Both the position numbers and the translations under genes were made by a program. Positions 41,061 to 50,457 of a stretch of 64,000 nt of DNA are shown in pieces. Under the pieces are notes generated by a model. It did not search any database, was not told the DNA's origin, and saw only the letters and a program-made list of their open reading frames with translations. Positions within the stretch are counted from its first letter, which is position 1. Each line of letters starts with the position of its first letter. The stretch is from UTCFX2 sp963726375 (lineage in GTDB: Bacteria > Chloroflexota > Anaerolineae > Anaerolineales > UBA4823), in assembly GCA_963726375.1 (NCBI GenBank), contig CAVSCE010000008.1, positions 186,001 to 250,000 of the forward strand. The letters are read 5' to 3'.

Positions 41061-41801
41061 ATGGCTGAAATCGTCCAGCTTTTCATCACATGCCTTTTAG
41101 ACAGCCTGTACCCTGCGACTGCTGAAGCGGTCGTGCGTGTGCTCCAGCGGGCCGGGGTTCTGGTGGAAATCCCACTCGGGCAGACCTGTTGCGGTCAGCC
41201 GGCTTATAATGCCGGCATGCGCCATGAGGCAGCCCCTATCGCCAGGCACCTGATCGAGGTTTTTGAGCATTCCTCCGGCCCGATCGTAGTCCCATCTGGC
41301 TCTTGCGCTGCGATGATTCGGATCGGCTACATGGAATTGTTTGCTAACGATCCGGATTGGCTCCACAGAGCCCGTCAGCTTGCTGAGCGCACATTCGAGT
41401 TCACCGAATTCCTGGTCGACTACCTGGGCGTCACAGACCTGGGGGCGCGCTGGCCAGGTAAGCTGACCTATCATTCTTCCTGCCATCTGCTGCGCGAGCT
41501 TGGCGTGGACGAGCAGCCGCGCCGGCTTCTAAACGCCGTCAAGGACGCTGAGCTGGTGGAGCTGCCTTTTTCAACCGACTGCTGCGGATTCGGAGGCGTT
41601 TTTTCAGTCGAATACCCGGAGATATCCACCGCCATGCTGGCTCGGAAAATTCAAAACATTGAAAGTGCTGGTGCACCAACTGTCGTCGCCTGCGACGCAG
41701 GCTGCATCACCAACATCGAGGGCGGACTGCATCGAAAGGGCTTGCCGCAGCGCGTCGTCCACATCGCCGAAGTCCTGTCCCAGGCTGGATCCGACGGGTG
41801 A
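41061..41801 (+). CDS. lutA: L-lactate utilisation protein LutA-type, cysteine-rich (CCG) iron-sulfur protein
   Basis: Two CCG domains: QTCCGQPAYNAGM with upstream ITCLLD, and STDCCGFGGVFSVEYPEIS with YHSSCHLLRELG. Such proteins belong to the LutABC/heterodisulfide-reductase-like L-lactate dehydrogenase complex that oxidises lactate to pyruvate in the cytosol. 246 residues. It overlaps the LutBC fusion gene by 4 bp (GTGA), so the complex is made from one mRNA. Confidence 0.92.
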   Translation: MAEIVQLFITCLLDSLYPATAEAVVRVLQRAGVLVEIPLGQTCCGQPAYNAGMRHEAAPIARHLIEVFEHSSGPIVVPSGSCAAMIRIGYMELFANDPDWLHRARQLAERTFEFTEFLVDYLGVTDLGARWPGKLTYHSSCHLLRELGVDEQPRRLLNAVKDAELVELPFSTDCCGFGGVFSVEYPEISTAMLARKIQNIESAGAPTVVACDAGCITNIEGGLHRKGLPQRVVHIAEVLSQAGSDG

Positions 41802-43918
41802 CCACCATGGCGAAAGACTTTCACCGCAGGATTAAGACCGCCCTCGCCGACACACAGCTCCAGTCCGCATTGGACGGCAATTCCGAGCGCCGTCAGTCTG
41901 CTTTTAGTGCTGCTTTCGAATCTCTGCCGGAAGGCCGATTGGCAACTCGACAACGCGCCCATGCGGTGAAGGCAGATGTCATCGAAAACCTGGATCGCTT
42001 CATCATCCAGTTCGCCGATCGCGTTCAATCAAACGAAATCGTCGTCCATTTTGCCAAGGACGGTGCCGAGGCGGTTGAGATCGTCCGCCAGATCGTGCTT
42101 GATTCGGACGCAAAACTGATCGTGAAATCTAAGACGATGGTCGGCGAGGAAATCCACCTCAACCAGTACCTGGAGGAGCAAGGTCTGCAGGTGGTCGAGA
42201 CCGACCTGGGCGAGTACATCATTCAGCTGCGCGGCGAGCCGCCGGCTCACATCATCACACCTGCCGTTCATCTCACCCGCGCCCAGGTGGGGCAGACATT
42301 TGTGGATGCGCTCGGACTGCCCTATACAACAGAAATCCCTGCCCTCACCGCCGCAGCCCGGCGGATTTTGCGCCAGACTTTTCTGGACGCCGACATCGGA
42401 ATCTCAGGGGTCAACTTTGGTGTTGTTGAGAGCGGTTCCATCGTACTGGTCACGAATGAGGGCAACGGGCGGATGTGCACAACTCTGCCGAAGGTTCACA
42501 TTGCCCTGATGGGGATCGAGCGGCTTGTTCCAACCCTCGACGACCTGGCTGTCGTGCTCAGTCTGCTGGCTCGCTCTGCAACCGGACAGAAGCTGAGCGT
42601 TTACACCAGCTTGATCCACAGTCCACGCCGCCCAGGTGAGGTTGACGGCCCGAGCCAACGTCATTTGATCCTGCTGGACAACGGGCGCTCGGCTCTGCGC
42701 AGTTCCCCGCTCTCCGAGGCACTCTTCTGCATCCGCTGCGGTGCCTGCCTGAATTCCTGCCCTGTCTTTCGGGAGATTGGGGGGCATGCCTATATTGGTG
42801 CAAATGGAAAGCAAACACCCTATCCAGGACCGATCGGTTCTGTGATCTCGTCCGGATTGTTCGGCGTCGCTGATTTCGGCCACCTGGCGCGCGCCTCCAG
42901 CCTGTGCGGTGCCTGCAAGGACGCCTGTCCGGTTGACATCGACCTTCCACGGCTGCTTCTGAGCGTACGTGCCGAGGATACCAGATCGCCTCGGAATTCC
43001 TCATCACAAGACCAGCCCCCTCGCAAATCGAAGGTCCCAAAAGTCATGCGGTTTGGGCTTAAGCTCTTTTCGCTTGCGGCGCGCTCACGAACCCGTTTTG
43101 CATTCGCCCAGCAATTGGGCGGTTTCTTCTGCCAACTCGTCCCAGCGAAGGAAGGCTGGATGCGCCTGCCAGACTTCACCGGTTGGGGTTTACAGCGGGA
43201 TTTTCCACGCCTCTCGCCTCGACCTTTCAGCACATCCAGACTGGCACGCGGGCTCGCTCCCCATTCTAACATCCAACGTGAGCCTTCCCAGCTGTCCAGG
43301 AAGGCTTCGATCGGTCGACCGGTCTCAGCAGCGCCAATTGCAGTCTTAAAGACTTTACCAGTCTTACAGACTGTAACCGATTTACATGGCGCGGACCTGG
43401 CAGGCCGTTTCGCCGAAGAGATTACCGCTCTCGGCGGTGAGGTCATTCGCTGCAGACCTGGCGAGTTAACCAGCCGAATCCTCGAAACGCTTGGAGACCT
43501 GGGGGTTGATATGATCCAGGCCTGGGAAAAATCCCACCTGCCTTCAGGCCTGATCGAGGCGCTAAAAGAGGCCGGGGTTTCGGTGACCCAGGATGCTGAC
43601 CCTTTGATCAAATGTGGATTGACCGGGGCGTTGAGCGGTATCGCCGAATCTGGATCGCTGGTACTGCCGGCAGGTCCTGGGCAAGCGCCCACGGCCTCCC
43701 TCCTGCCGGAGATCCATCTAGCCGTGCTGGACTGCAGTCAGATACAGGAGCGGCTAGCTCAGGTGCTCCGGCTGCCAGAAGTCCGCCTTGCATCTTCGAC
43801 GGCCATTATTACCGGACCGTCTCGCACGGCAGATATCGAGATGACGCTTACGATCGGCGTCCACGGCCCGCGCCGGCTGATCGTATTCATAACGGACGAT
43901 AATCACCCTTCTTCATAG
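41798..43918 (+). CDS. lutB: LutB-LutC fusion protein (iron-sulfur and LUD domains)
   Basis: 706 residues. The N-terminal LUD domain (about 60-300) shows SGVNFGVVESGSIVLVTNEGN. Two 4Fe-4S motifs follow, CIRCGACLNSCPVF and CGACKDACPVDIDLP (about 310-390), as in LutB. After a linker rich in Ser/Pro/Arg, a second LUD domain (about 520-706) ends IITGPSRTADIEMTLTIGVHGP, the LutC hallmark. Fusing B and C should fix their 1:1 ratio in the lactate-oxidising complex. Starts at GTG 41798 or ATG 41807. Confidence 0.93.
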   Translation: MTTMAKDFHRRIKTALADTQLQSALDGNSERRQSAFSAAFESLPEGRLATRQRAHAVKADVIENLDRFIIQFADRVQSNEIVVHFAKDGAEAVEIVRQIVLDSDAKLIVKSKTMVGEEIHLNQYLEEQGLQVVETDLGEYIIQLRGEPPAHIITPAVHLTRAQVGQTFVDALGLPYTTEIPALTAAARRILRQTFLDADIGISGVNFGVVESGSIVLVTNEGNGRMCTTLPKVHIALMGIERLVPTLDDLAVVLSLLARSATGQKLSVYTSLIHSPRRPGEVDGPSQRHLILLDNGRSALRSSPLSEALFCIRCGACLNSCPVFREIGGHAYIGANGKQTPYPGPIGSVISSGLFGVADFGHLARASSLCGACKDACPVDIDLPRLLLSVRAEDTRSPRNSSSQDQPPRKSKVPKVMRFGLKLFSLAARSRTRFAFAQQLGGFFCQLVPAKEGWMRLPDFTGWGLQRDFPRLSPRPFSTSRLARGLAPHSNIQREPSQLSRKASIGRPVSAAPIAVLKTLPVLQTVTDLHGADLAGRFAEEITALGGEVIRCRPGELTSRILETLGDLGVDMIQAWEKSHLPSGLIEALKEAGVSVTQDADPLIKCGLTGALSGIAESGSLVLPAGPGQAPTASLLPEIHLAVLDCSQIQERLAQVLRLPEVRLASSTAIITGPSRTADIEMTLTIGVHGPRRLIVFITDDNHPSS

Positions 43919-43952
43919 GCGAATTTCTTCAACCCCCTCCACGTTCAAATTG

Positions 43953-44384
43953 TCAATAGTCATCTCCGCGGCGGGTTCTTTTAATCTCGCTCCGCCTGCG
44001 TTTCGATTCCAACCTTCGCAAGATGGACCCTTTGGTCGGCCTGGTTTTTTTTCGAAGTTTCGGTTTCTCAGCGGCGCTCCGAATCAAGCTGACAAGACGG
44101 GACACTGCGTCCTCACGGTTTTTCTCCTGGGTACGGAACCGCCTGGCTTCGATGATCAATACGCCGTCACCAGTAATCCGATTCCGGGCGATCTGAATCA
44201 GTCGATCTCGTACTTCGTCTGGCAGCGACGAGGAATGGGCGATGTCGAATCGCAGCTGTACAGCAGTATCGACCTTATTTACATTTTGACCCCCTGGTCC
44301 CGATGCGCGCATATAGCGACACTCCAGCTCGTTTTCGTCGAGCGAGATCTCTTGAGTCAAATTAATGCGATTAGACGAATCCAT
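43953..44384 (-). CDS. arfB: Peptidyl-tRNA hydrolase ArfB (ribosome rescue)
   Basis: RF-like single domain with the catalytic GGQ in YMRASGPGGQNVNKVDTAV near residue 32 and the basic C-terminal tail (LRKKTRPTKGSILRRLESKR) that enters the mRNA channel of stalled ribosomes. 143 residues. It lacks codon-recognition domains, separating it from RF1. Convergent with lutBC. Confidence 0.93.
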   Translation of the reverse strand: MDSSNRINLTQEISLDENELECRYMRASGPGGQNVNKVDTAVQLRFDIAHSSSLPDEVRDRLIQIARNRITGDGVLIIEARRFRTQEKNREDAVSRLVSLIRSAAEKPKLRKKTRPTKGSILRRLESKRRRSEIKRTRRGDDY

Positions 44385-44578
44385 TGGACGATTCTTAACA
44401 CCAGAGTTACTCTTACTCCTTGCAGCAATTACCCTGAAAAGGCGGGAATAATGACGAAAGGATAACCGTCAGATAAAGTATCTTGACGATCAAAACAACA
44501 AACAGTGTCGGACAGCTCCCCCATATATATAGAAAATGTAATTGGTGGATGAATTGAGGGGCATTCTTGATTTAGGAA

Positions 44579-45165
44579 TTAATTCACAAATGGGCTTATG
44601 ATCTTATGCTCCCTCACATCCACTAACCCTAGATCTGTAAGACCTAATTCTGGTACCGTCGGCAGCGAGATAAACGATAGCGACATAAACGGCGCCGGTA
44701 GGATGCAGCCCAATTCGTGAGCAGCAGATGTGATCCGAGCTAAATTCTCGATCACTTCGCCCGACAATCGGTCGCTCATCAATCCACCCAAAGGTAGAGC
44801 TAAAGACCCTGACACTTCATTTCCTAGCGCCACCACCAATCCCCCATTCATGGCTTCCACTTCACGCACGCACGTAGCCATACTTTCTTCGTCTACTCCA
44901 ACAACCATGATGTTGTGATGATCATGAGCAACCGAAGAAGCCAGCGCCCCATGTTTTAATCCAAAACCGCGTACAAACGAAATCCCTATGTTTCCATTCT
45001 TTCCATAACGCTCGACAGCAGCCAGTTTTAACAGGTCTTGCTCTGGATCAGAAACAACATTTCCGTCTCGAATATCCAGAGTCGCTTCCCCACGCCGATT
45101 GATAATCTGGTCAGGGTAGATCTCGATGACGCGCATGGTCACATGGGAACCCGGAGCCGATAGGA
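44579..45165 (-). pseudogene. Adenine deaminase, C-terminal half only
   Basis: The frame from about 45165 down to TAA 44579 matches the C-terminal half of adenine deaminase (SAPGSHVTMRVIEIYPDQII, VERYGKNGNIGISFVRGFG, SSVAHDHHNIMVVGVDEE, FMSLSFISLPTVPEL). The amidohydrolase barrel is missing: at about 45165 the homology stops and plus-strand molybdopterin-oxidoreductase coding begins. It differs clearly in sequence from the intact ade gene at 45924-47685, so it is not a simple local duplicate. Either a rearranged remnant or a misjoined assembly. Confidence 0.78.
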
Positions 45166-45469
45166 CGAAATCCACCCGGATACGGCAAAGGAATACGGCG
45201 TTCAGGATGGAGATTGGATCTGGATCGAAAATCATCGCGGCCGAGCGAAAAGAAAAGTCAAAGTCACTCCTATCATGCATCCAAAAATGATCAACACAGA
45301 CCATGGCTGGTGGATGCCAGAAGAAGAAGCCGCGGAACCCCATCTCTTTGGAATATGGGATATCAACATCAACAACCTGATTCCATATTTGCCCGGCAAA
45401 AGTGGTTTTGGCAGCAACTATAAATCATTGCTGTGCAAAATTTACAAAGTGGAAGAGGGAGAGAAGTGA
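45164..45469 (+). pseudogene. Molybdopterin oxidoreductase (DMSO-reductase family), C-terminal fragment
   Basis: An open frame of 102 codons reads DEIHPDTAKEYGVQDGDWIWIENHRG..., TPIMHPKMINTDHGWWMPEE and LPGKSGFGSNYKSLLCKIY. This is the molybdopterin-dinucleotide-binding C-terminal domain; the large catalytic part is absent upstream, where a TAG (45161-45163) and the opposed adenine deaminase remnant lie. Its TGA is one base before the ATG of the FeS subunit, the normal large/small subunit arrangement. Confidence 0.8.
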
Positions 45470-45470
45470 G

Positions 45471-45806
45471 ATGGCGCGCAACGGCTTGCTGATCGATTAC
45501 GAATACTGCACCGGATGCCATACCTGCGAAATTGCCTGCCAGGTGGAGTTCAACATCCCTATTGGAAAATGGGGCATCAAGCTGGCTGAGATTGGCCCTT
45601 TTCAAATCAGCGAAGATAAATGGGAATATACCTATGTCCCGATTCCAACAGAGCTGTGCAACCTGTGCGAGGAGCGGGTGGCGAAGGGAAAAGCTCCCAC
45701 CTGTGTGCAGCACTGTCAGGCTAATGTGATGAAATTCGGGCCTGTCGATGAGCTGGTAAAGGAAATGGAAGGGAAATCAAAACTGGTTCTATTTGCGCCC
45801 AGATGA
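45471..45806 (+). CDS. 4Fe-4S ferredoxin-type subunit of a molybdopterin oxidoreductase
   Basis: About 111 residues with CTGCHTCEIACQVEFN near residue 13, CNLCEERV and CVQHCQANVMKFG, patterns of the small electron-transfer subunit of DMSO-reductase-family enzymes, although shorter than DmsB-type proteins. No signal peptide, so the enzyme was probably cytosolic. It directly follows the truncated large-subunit gene, leaving it apparently without a partner in this assembly. Confidence 0.85.
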   Translation: MARNGLLIDYEYCTGCHTCEIACQVEFNIPIGKWGIKLAEIGPFQISEDKWEYTYVPIPTELCNLCEERVAKGKAPTCVQHCQANVMKFGPVDELVKEMEGKSKLVLFAPR

Positions 45807-45841
45807 AATCCCAGGCGCTATCTTTCCTGCAAATCAATATA

Positions 45842-45872
45842 GAAACCAGGTTTCTCAAAGAAGCCTGGTTTC
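45842..45872. repeat. Inverted repeat between convergent genes
   Basis: 9-bp arms gaaaccagg (45842-45850) and cctggtttc (45864-45872), partly overlapped by a second weaker palindrome to 45888. No T-tract on either side, so it is not a classical terminator. It could still end transcription of the two convergent genes or be a dispersed palindromic element. Confidence 0.5.
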
Positions 45873-45923
45873 AACCTGGGCTTTGAAAAGAAACAGCCCC
45901 TTCCTTATTAACGCGAGAATTTA

Positions 45924-47685
45924 TCAGGAATAACTCAGCACCGGGTCGATGATCTTCTGCTGCATAACATCGACATAACCTCTATCGGTGATCGAATAAG
46001 CCGGGATTGCAGCCAGGGTTATGAAGGACAGGAACATGAAGGCATCCGATACGATGCAGCCCATTTCTTTGGCTTTCCCAAGCAATTCCATTCGCTTTTG
46101 CGCAAGCGTCCAGGCGTCCATATCTGTGAGCAAACCCAGGATGGGGAGCGGTATCTCGTAGACGACCTGACCATTGTCCACCAGCACAAGCCCACCCTGC
46201 AGCTCAGCCACCCGGTTTACTGCCACGGCCATATCAGCTGGATCAACTCCCATCACAACAATATTATGGTGGTCGTGTCCAATGCTGGAAGCCATCGCAC
46301 CGCGCTTCAATCCCATTCCACCCAGGAATGCCCTTCCTATGTTACCGGTCTTGTGATGGCGCTCGATCACAGCAATGTGCAGAAGGTCCTGCTCTGGATC
46401 GCAGGCGATAAAGCCATCTTTGATCGGCAAATCTGCTTCTCCGCCCTCGGTGATCGGGACCCAGGGCATTGTGCGCATGATGTGCATATGGGCTCTCTTC
46501 TTGCCTTCTATGGCTGGGATGACCAGGTCAGAGGCGCTGACAGCTTTTTCTAGATGGAATGTGTTCAGCAGAATATCATGGTGCTTTGCCAGCGGGATGG
46601 ATTGGGTCAGCTGGAGGTCTTTTGCAACCAATTTACCGTTAGCGATCGTCGCCAACACTTTAAAATCTTCCGGCCCATTGACTATATTAATGTCCGCAAA
46701 GCGTCCTGGTGCAAGCGAGCCAATCTGGAAGTCTTTATGGAATGCCTGGGCTGTATTGAGTGTCACCATCTGGATAGCGGTCGTGAAATCCACACCCAGC
46801 TCGAGCGCAGAACGCACCAGGAAGTCCATATGGCCTGCCGTGGTCAGCATGACCGCGGTGGTGTCGTCGGTGACCAGGCTGGTCATGCGAGTGTCAATTT
46901 TGTTCTCAGTGATAGCTGTAATCAGCGCCGGGAGAGTCGGGACGATCAAATTGTGACGCAGCTGAGCATTGACGCCGGTTCTGATGCGCTGCAGGATTTC
47001 CTCAGCCGCGAGCGAACTCGTGGTCGTTCGTCGTACCGCTTGCGACAAAGGCGTTCCACAACGGTCCGTGTGTTTCGGGAGCATGCCCGCAGACAATTTT
47101 ATTCAGCCTGGTGGTCGCATCGATCGATTTCATAAGGTCTGGATGCTCGAAAGCGACGTACAGGGCTACGACTTCCCCCAACCCGACCGCGTCCTCGCGC
47201 TTAAGCGCTTTCTCGATGATCTCGAAATCGATGTGTCCACCACTCGTCTCCAGCCCGGGAGAGAAGGGCACGTGAGACGGGACGATCCAGTGGAACTTCA
47301 GCGGGGTCGACTTACCTTCTTCCAGCGCAGCGCTCATCGCAGTCATCCCACCTACGACGCCGACCTCATGCAGATCGGTGAAGATACCTGTCGTTCCGTG
47401 GCAGAGGGCGATCTCAGCGAAGCGCGTCATGCTCAAGTTTGCGCTCTCGGGGTGGATGTGTCCATCCAAAAAGCCTGGGGTGATGTATTTTCCTTCGGCA
47501 TCGATCACCAGTGTGGATTCGCCAATGGTGTAATCAACATCACCAAAAGCGGCGATCCTGTCCCCGGCGACAGCTACTCCGCCAGGATAAATCTCACCGC
47601 TGTAGACATTGACAATCTGGCCGTTCTTGACAACCAGATCCGCGGGTTCTTTTCCCATTGCTACGTTGAACAAATGTGGGTCCAT
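45924..47685 (-). CDS. ade: Adenine deaminase, one frameshift
   Basis: Deaminates adenine to hypoxanthine. The N-terminal half has VIDAEGKYITPGFLDGHIHPES (HxH metal site) and VCGHAPETHGPLWNAF; the C-terminal half has VTDDTTAVMLTTAGHMD, SSIGHDHHNIVVMGVDP and AFMFLSFITLAAIPAYS. The frame changes once near 47010. About 587 residues from ATG 47685 (MDPHLFNVAMGKEPADLVVK). It is the last gene of a minus-strand run with the URO-D-like and TudS-like genes (gaps 37 and 21 bp). Confidence 0.93.
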
Positions 47686-47722
47686 CAACAGCCTCCTGAT
47701 CCTAAATGTGTTGTTTATTGTT

Positions 47723-48763
47723 TTATGATGCTTCCAAATTTCGCAGGAATCGAGTCCCATAATCACGAGCTGCTCGAACCATAGCGTCGATATTTTCTTC
47801 CGGGGTCTCATAGGGGATTTCACACGAAGATCCTAGCGTGAAGCGCCCACCGGCAGCGGCTTTCTCGATGCAGCGGCAGGATTCTTCGTAGATCTCAAGG
47901 GGAGAAAGCCGGGCAAGATTCCAGGTTGCCACATTGCCCGATATCCCAGCGCGCCCGGCGACGATCCGCTTTGCTTCTGCCAGGTCGACCTGCACATCCA
48001 GGCTGAGGATGTCTGCGCCGATTTCCACCATTCGGTCAAGCAGGCGGGTCGTGTCGTTGCAGATGTGTAGAAGAACAAGCACATCATGAGATTTTAAATG
48101 GCGAATCAGCTTTTCCAGGTAATGGAATGAAAACTCTTCAACCATCCGATTGGAAACCATGGTTGCCATCGGCTCGTAGATATTGACTGTCTTCACCCCT
48201 CCTTTGGTGACCTGAGCCTCACCGAATGCCCTGGTGGCTTCCAGTCCCAAAGCCAGCAGCTCGTGCACCATTTTTGGCCGATCCATCAAATCATAAAGGA
48301 TCTGTTGCGGCCCACGCAGGTTAGCCGCAAACGAAAAGGGGCCGGAAAGCCCCCCATTGACGCCGACATGATCTCCCAACTTCTCAACCAATATCTGTTC
48401 GCATTCTATAATCACAGGCATGCGCCCATCTTTCAATGGGTCGGGCAGCTTGAGCTTTGAGACATCTGCTTCGGAATGGACGACGAAATCCGATACGTAA
48501 GTCTGCTCCCAGTCGCGGATCACCACCCGGCTTCCCATGCTTTCGGTACCGTGACCATAATCTGTGATCGGACTGCAGCTGTCATGGCCGTGCCTCTCAA
48601 CAGAGCGGATGACCACCTGTGCCATCAGCTCTGGATTCCAGGCTACGTCTGTCATCGGCTGGCCTGCTTTGATCGCAGCATAATGACCGATGCCGGGTGC
48701 AACCGGCACACAGTCCAGAGGCTGTCCATTACCGGAGGCAATTAGCCTTTCGAGTGAGTTCAT
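47723..48763 (-). CDS. Uroporphyrinogen decarboxylase-fold protein (MtaA/cobalamin-methyltransferase type)
   Basis: 346 residues of the URO-D superfamily. It carries a zinc site as in corrinoid-methyl transferases: HIC (HxC) near residue 230 and a late Cys in FTLGSSCEIPYETPEEN. These argue for methylcobamide:thiol methyltransferase-like chemistry rather than heme synthesis, as does the absence of heme genes nearby. It sits between a TudS-like desulfidase and adenine deaminase on one strand, so the pathway may treat methylated or thiolated compounds, but the substrate is unknown. Confidence 0.82.
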   Translation of the reverse strand: MNSLERLIASGNGQPLDCVPVAPGIGHYAAIKAGQPMTDVAWNPELMAQVVIRSVERHGHDSCSPITDYGHGTESMGSRVVIRDWEQTYVSDFVVHSEADVSKLKLPDPLKDGRMPVIIECEQILVEKLGDHVGVNGGLSGPFSFAANLRGPQQILYDLMDRPKMVHELLALGLEATRAFGEAQVTKGGVKTVNIYEPMATMVSNRMVEEFSFHYLEKLIRHLKSHDVLVLLHICNDTTRLLDRMVEIGADILSLDVQVDLAEAKRIVAGRAGISGNVATWNLARLSPLEIYEESCRCIEKAAAGGRFTLGSSCEIPYETPEENIDAMVRAARDYGTRFLRNLEAS

Positions 48764-48784
48764 GTCGTGTTCCAGGAAGGATTC

Positions 48785-49363
48785 CTATTTCAACAATGCC
48801 CGTATGCTGTCTAATGAAGCTTCCATCGAGCCGACTTCGTCGAACTCAGGGGATGCAACAAAAGGCAGGTTCATCAGGCCGCGTTTTTGAAGATCGTCTT
48901 GAAGCACCTCACAGAAATTTCCTTGCCCGGGCAAGTATTCTGATTCGGGCACATACCATGCCATCCCGCCCCAAAGAACATCGTTCTTCGGACGCGGCGT
49001 TCGGTTCAGACCGCACACCGGGCTTCCGTCCATCATCACAAAGCCAAGCACTTGATAGCCGCATTGGATGTAATTTTGGGCCATATCTACGACCCCTTCC
49101 GCCAGCCGCTGGCAGTGCCTCCTGAACATGGGGTTGTTGTACTGGTCCTTCACCTGTCCCCAACGCATATTTCCCAGATAGGTCATTTCAGGGCAGGGCA
49201 TCTGGTACATCCCAACACCGTTTTCTAACAATAATTCAACCAGAGGCTGGATCGCGCCGGGATATTGTGCGATTCCGCGCACTTTTGCATTCTGGTTGAG
49301 ACAGCAGTGGCTGAGAAAGATCAATTTTTCGCTGCGCTTATCTCGTACTGCCGGATAGATCAT
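48785..49363 (-). CDS. TudS-related putative desulfidase (DUF523-like)
   Basis: Cys motifs LSHCCLNQNAKVRG, MPCPEMTYLGNMRWG and MMDGSPVCGLNRT match the DUF523/TudS pattern, in which three cysteines bind a 4Fe-4S cluster that removes sulfur from thio-compounds such as 2-thiouracil. I choose ATG 49363 over ATG 49378 because AGGAGG lies between them, 7 bases before the second. About 192 residues. First gene of the run with the URO-D-like protein and adenine deaminase. Confidence 0.78.
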   Translation of the reverse strand: MIYPAVRDKRSEKLIFLSHCCLNQNAKVRGIAQYPGAIQPLVELLLENGVGMYQMPCPEMTYLGNMRWGQVKDQYNNPMFRRHCQRLAEGVVDMAQNYIQCGYQVLGFVMMDGSPVCGLNRTPRPKNDVLWGGMAWYVPESEYLPGQGNFCEVLQDDLQKRGLMNLPFVASPEFDEVGSMEASLDSIRALLK

Positions 49364-49695
49364 AAGAAACCTCCTCATATTCTCAGAGAATATAATCCGA
49401 AATATTAACGTAATCGTTCCCCAGACCTTGGGATAATTTTATCAAATCAAAACCTTCAGCTACAGTGTCTAATGTCACCGATCGATGGGCATTGAGACAT
49501 ATCCCTTCTGAGCCTGAGAGCTTTCTCATTAAATCAAATTCCAGGCGCCAGCAGATTCCAGGTAGAATCAGGATAGATGGATCGCGAGAGGATGGATCGC
49601 AAGAGGATCGATCCAATATAACCTACCAATTGACAAAACACTATTGACAATTCCTGCCAGTCAGCGCAGAATCGACACAGGAAAGGAACAGCCAG
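49364..49695. other. Intergenic region with an unassigned minus-strand frame and short direct repeats
   Basis: 330 bp. A minus-strand frame at 49383-49616 ends in peptide-like sequence (LSGSEGICLNAHRSVTLDTV, then EGFDLIKLSQGLGNDY). It could be a gene fragment or coding missed upstream; I cannot assign it. The 15-bp units gatggatcgcgagag (49576-49590) and gatggatcgcaagag (49591-49605) are tandem, with a partial third copy after them. The right end holds the promoter of the Ig-domain lipoprotein. Confidence 0.45.
49644..49672 (+). promoter_or_regulatory. Possible sigma-70 promoter of the Ig-domain lipoprotein gene
   Basis: TTGACA (49644-49649), 17 bases, CAGAAT (49667-49672, four of six matches), 24 bp ahead of the ATG at 49696. 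A second TTGACA lies at 49630-49635. Reasonable but unproven. Confidence 0.42.
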
Positions 49696-50370
49696 ATGGC
49701 ACATGCAATTAAAACTGTAGGCGTAGTCGGAATATTAATCGGCCTGCTGTGTTTGTCTGCCTGCGGCGCTTCGACCCCGACAAGCACACCAACCACCGAC
49801 CTGAATCCATTTCGCACAGAAGTGGCTTCAACAGTATTTGCACAGGTAACCCAGGATTTGGCTCGGACCCCATCCGCCACTCCGATCCCCAGCCAGACTG
49901 CAAAGGCAACAAATTCTCCGATTCCTCCCCTGACAGCCAGCAGTACGCCCAGCCTCGTAGCGACAAACATCACCGGAACACCGGGTGTGGGAGCAGAAGA
50001 CCGGGCCGAGTGGGTCTCTCAGACCATCGCGGACGGCACCATATTTGCCCCGGGCGAGACCTTTACGATTACATGGCGAATGAAGAATACAGGCGACTCG
50101 ATTTGGACAGCCGCATATATCTTGCGGTTCTACAGCGGCGAACCATTTGGAGCTCCAAATGAAATCCTGCTCGGCCAAATCGTCTTGCCAGAAGAGACCG
50201 TAGACATCTCCATTCGTATGATTGCTCCAGGTAGGACGGGCGAATACCGAACAGATTGGGTCCTCTCAAACGAAAACCGGAGCAACTTCAAAGAACCTGT
50301 CTTCCTGAAGATAACTGTCGCAAATCCCCCAACGCCCACCACGACCGCAACACAGACACCAAAACCATGA
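49696..50370 (+). CDS. Lipoprotein with NBR1-type Ig-like domain
   Basis: Lipoprotein signal LLCLSAC (Cys 23), a long Thr/Pro/Ser linker, then one beta-sandwich (about 100-215) with the NBR1/FW Trp pattern: FTITWRMKNTGDSIWTAAY and TDWVLSNENRSNF. A second Thr/Pro tail closes the 224 residues. Such proteins sit on the outer membrane face and probably bind proteins or glycans. AGGAAAGGAAC precedes the ATG. Confidence 0.88.
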   Translation: MAHAIKTVGVVGILIGLLCLSACGASTPTSTPTTDLNPFRTEVASTVFAQVTQDLARTPSATPIPSQTAKATNSPIPPLTASSTPSLVATNITGTPGVGAEDRAEWVSQTIADGTIFAPGETFTITWRMKNTGDSIWTAAYILRFYSGEPFGAPNEILLGQIVLPEETVDISIRMIAPGRTGEYRTDWVLSNENRSNFKEPVFLKITVANPPTPTTTATQTPKP

Positions 50371-50457
50371 TCCCGCGATCGCGGATCATGGTTCGTTACC
50401 GGTAAACCCGGGCTTTAATCAAGACGTGCAGGTGTCCTGCACGAATGGATGAAATCG

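Noticed and set aside
45842..45872. Classical terminator between the FeS subunit and ade genes
   Set aside because: The hairpin is good but neither strand has a T-tract after it.
44579..47685. Simple tandem duplication of adenine deaminase
   Set aside because: The two C-terminal halves are clearly diverged and separated by opposed molybdopterin-oxidoreductase coding, so this is not a recent local copy.
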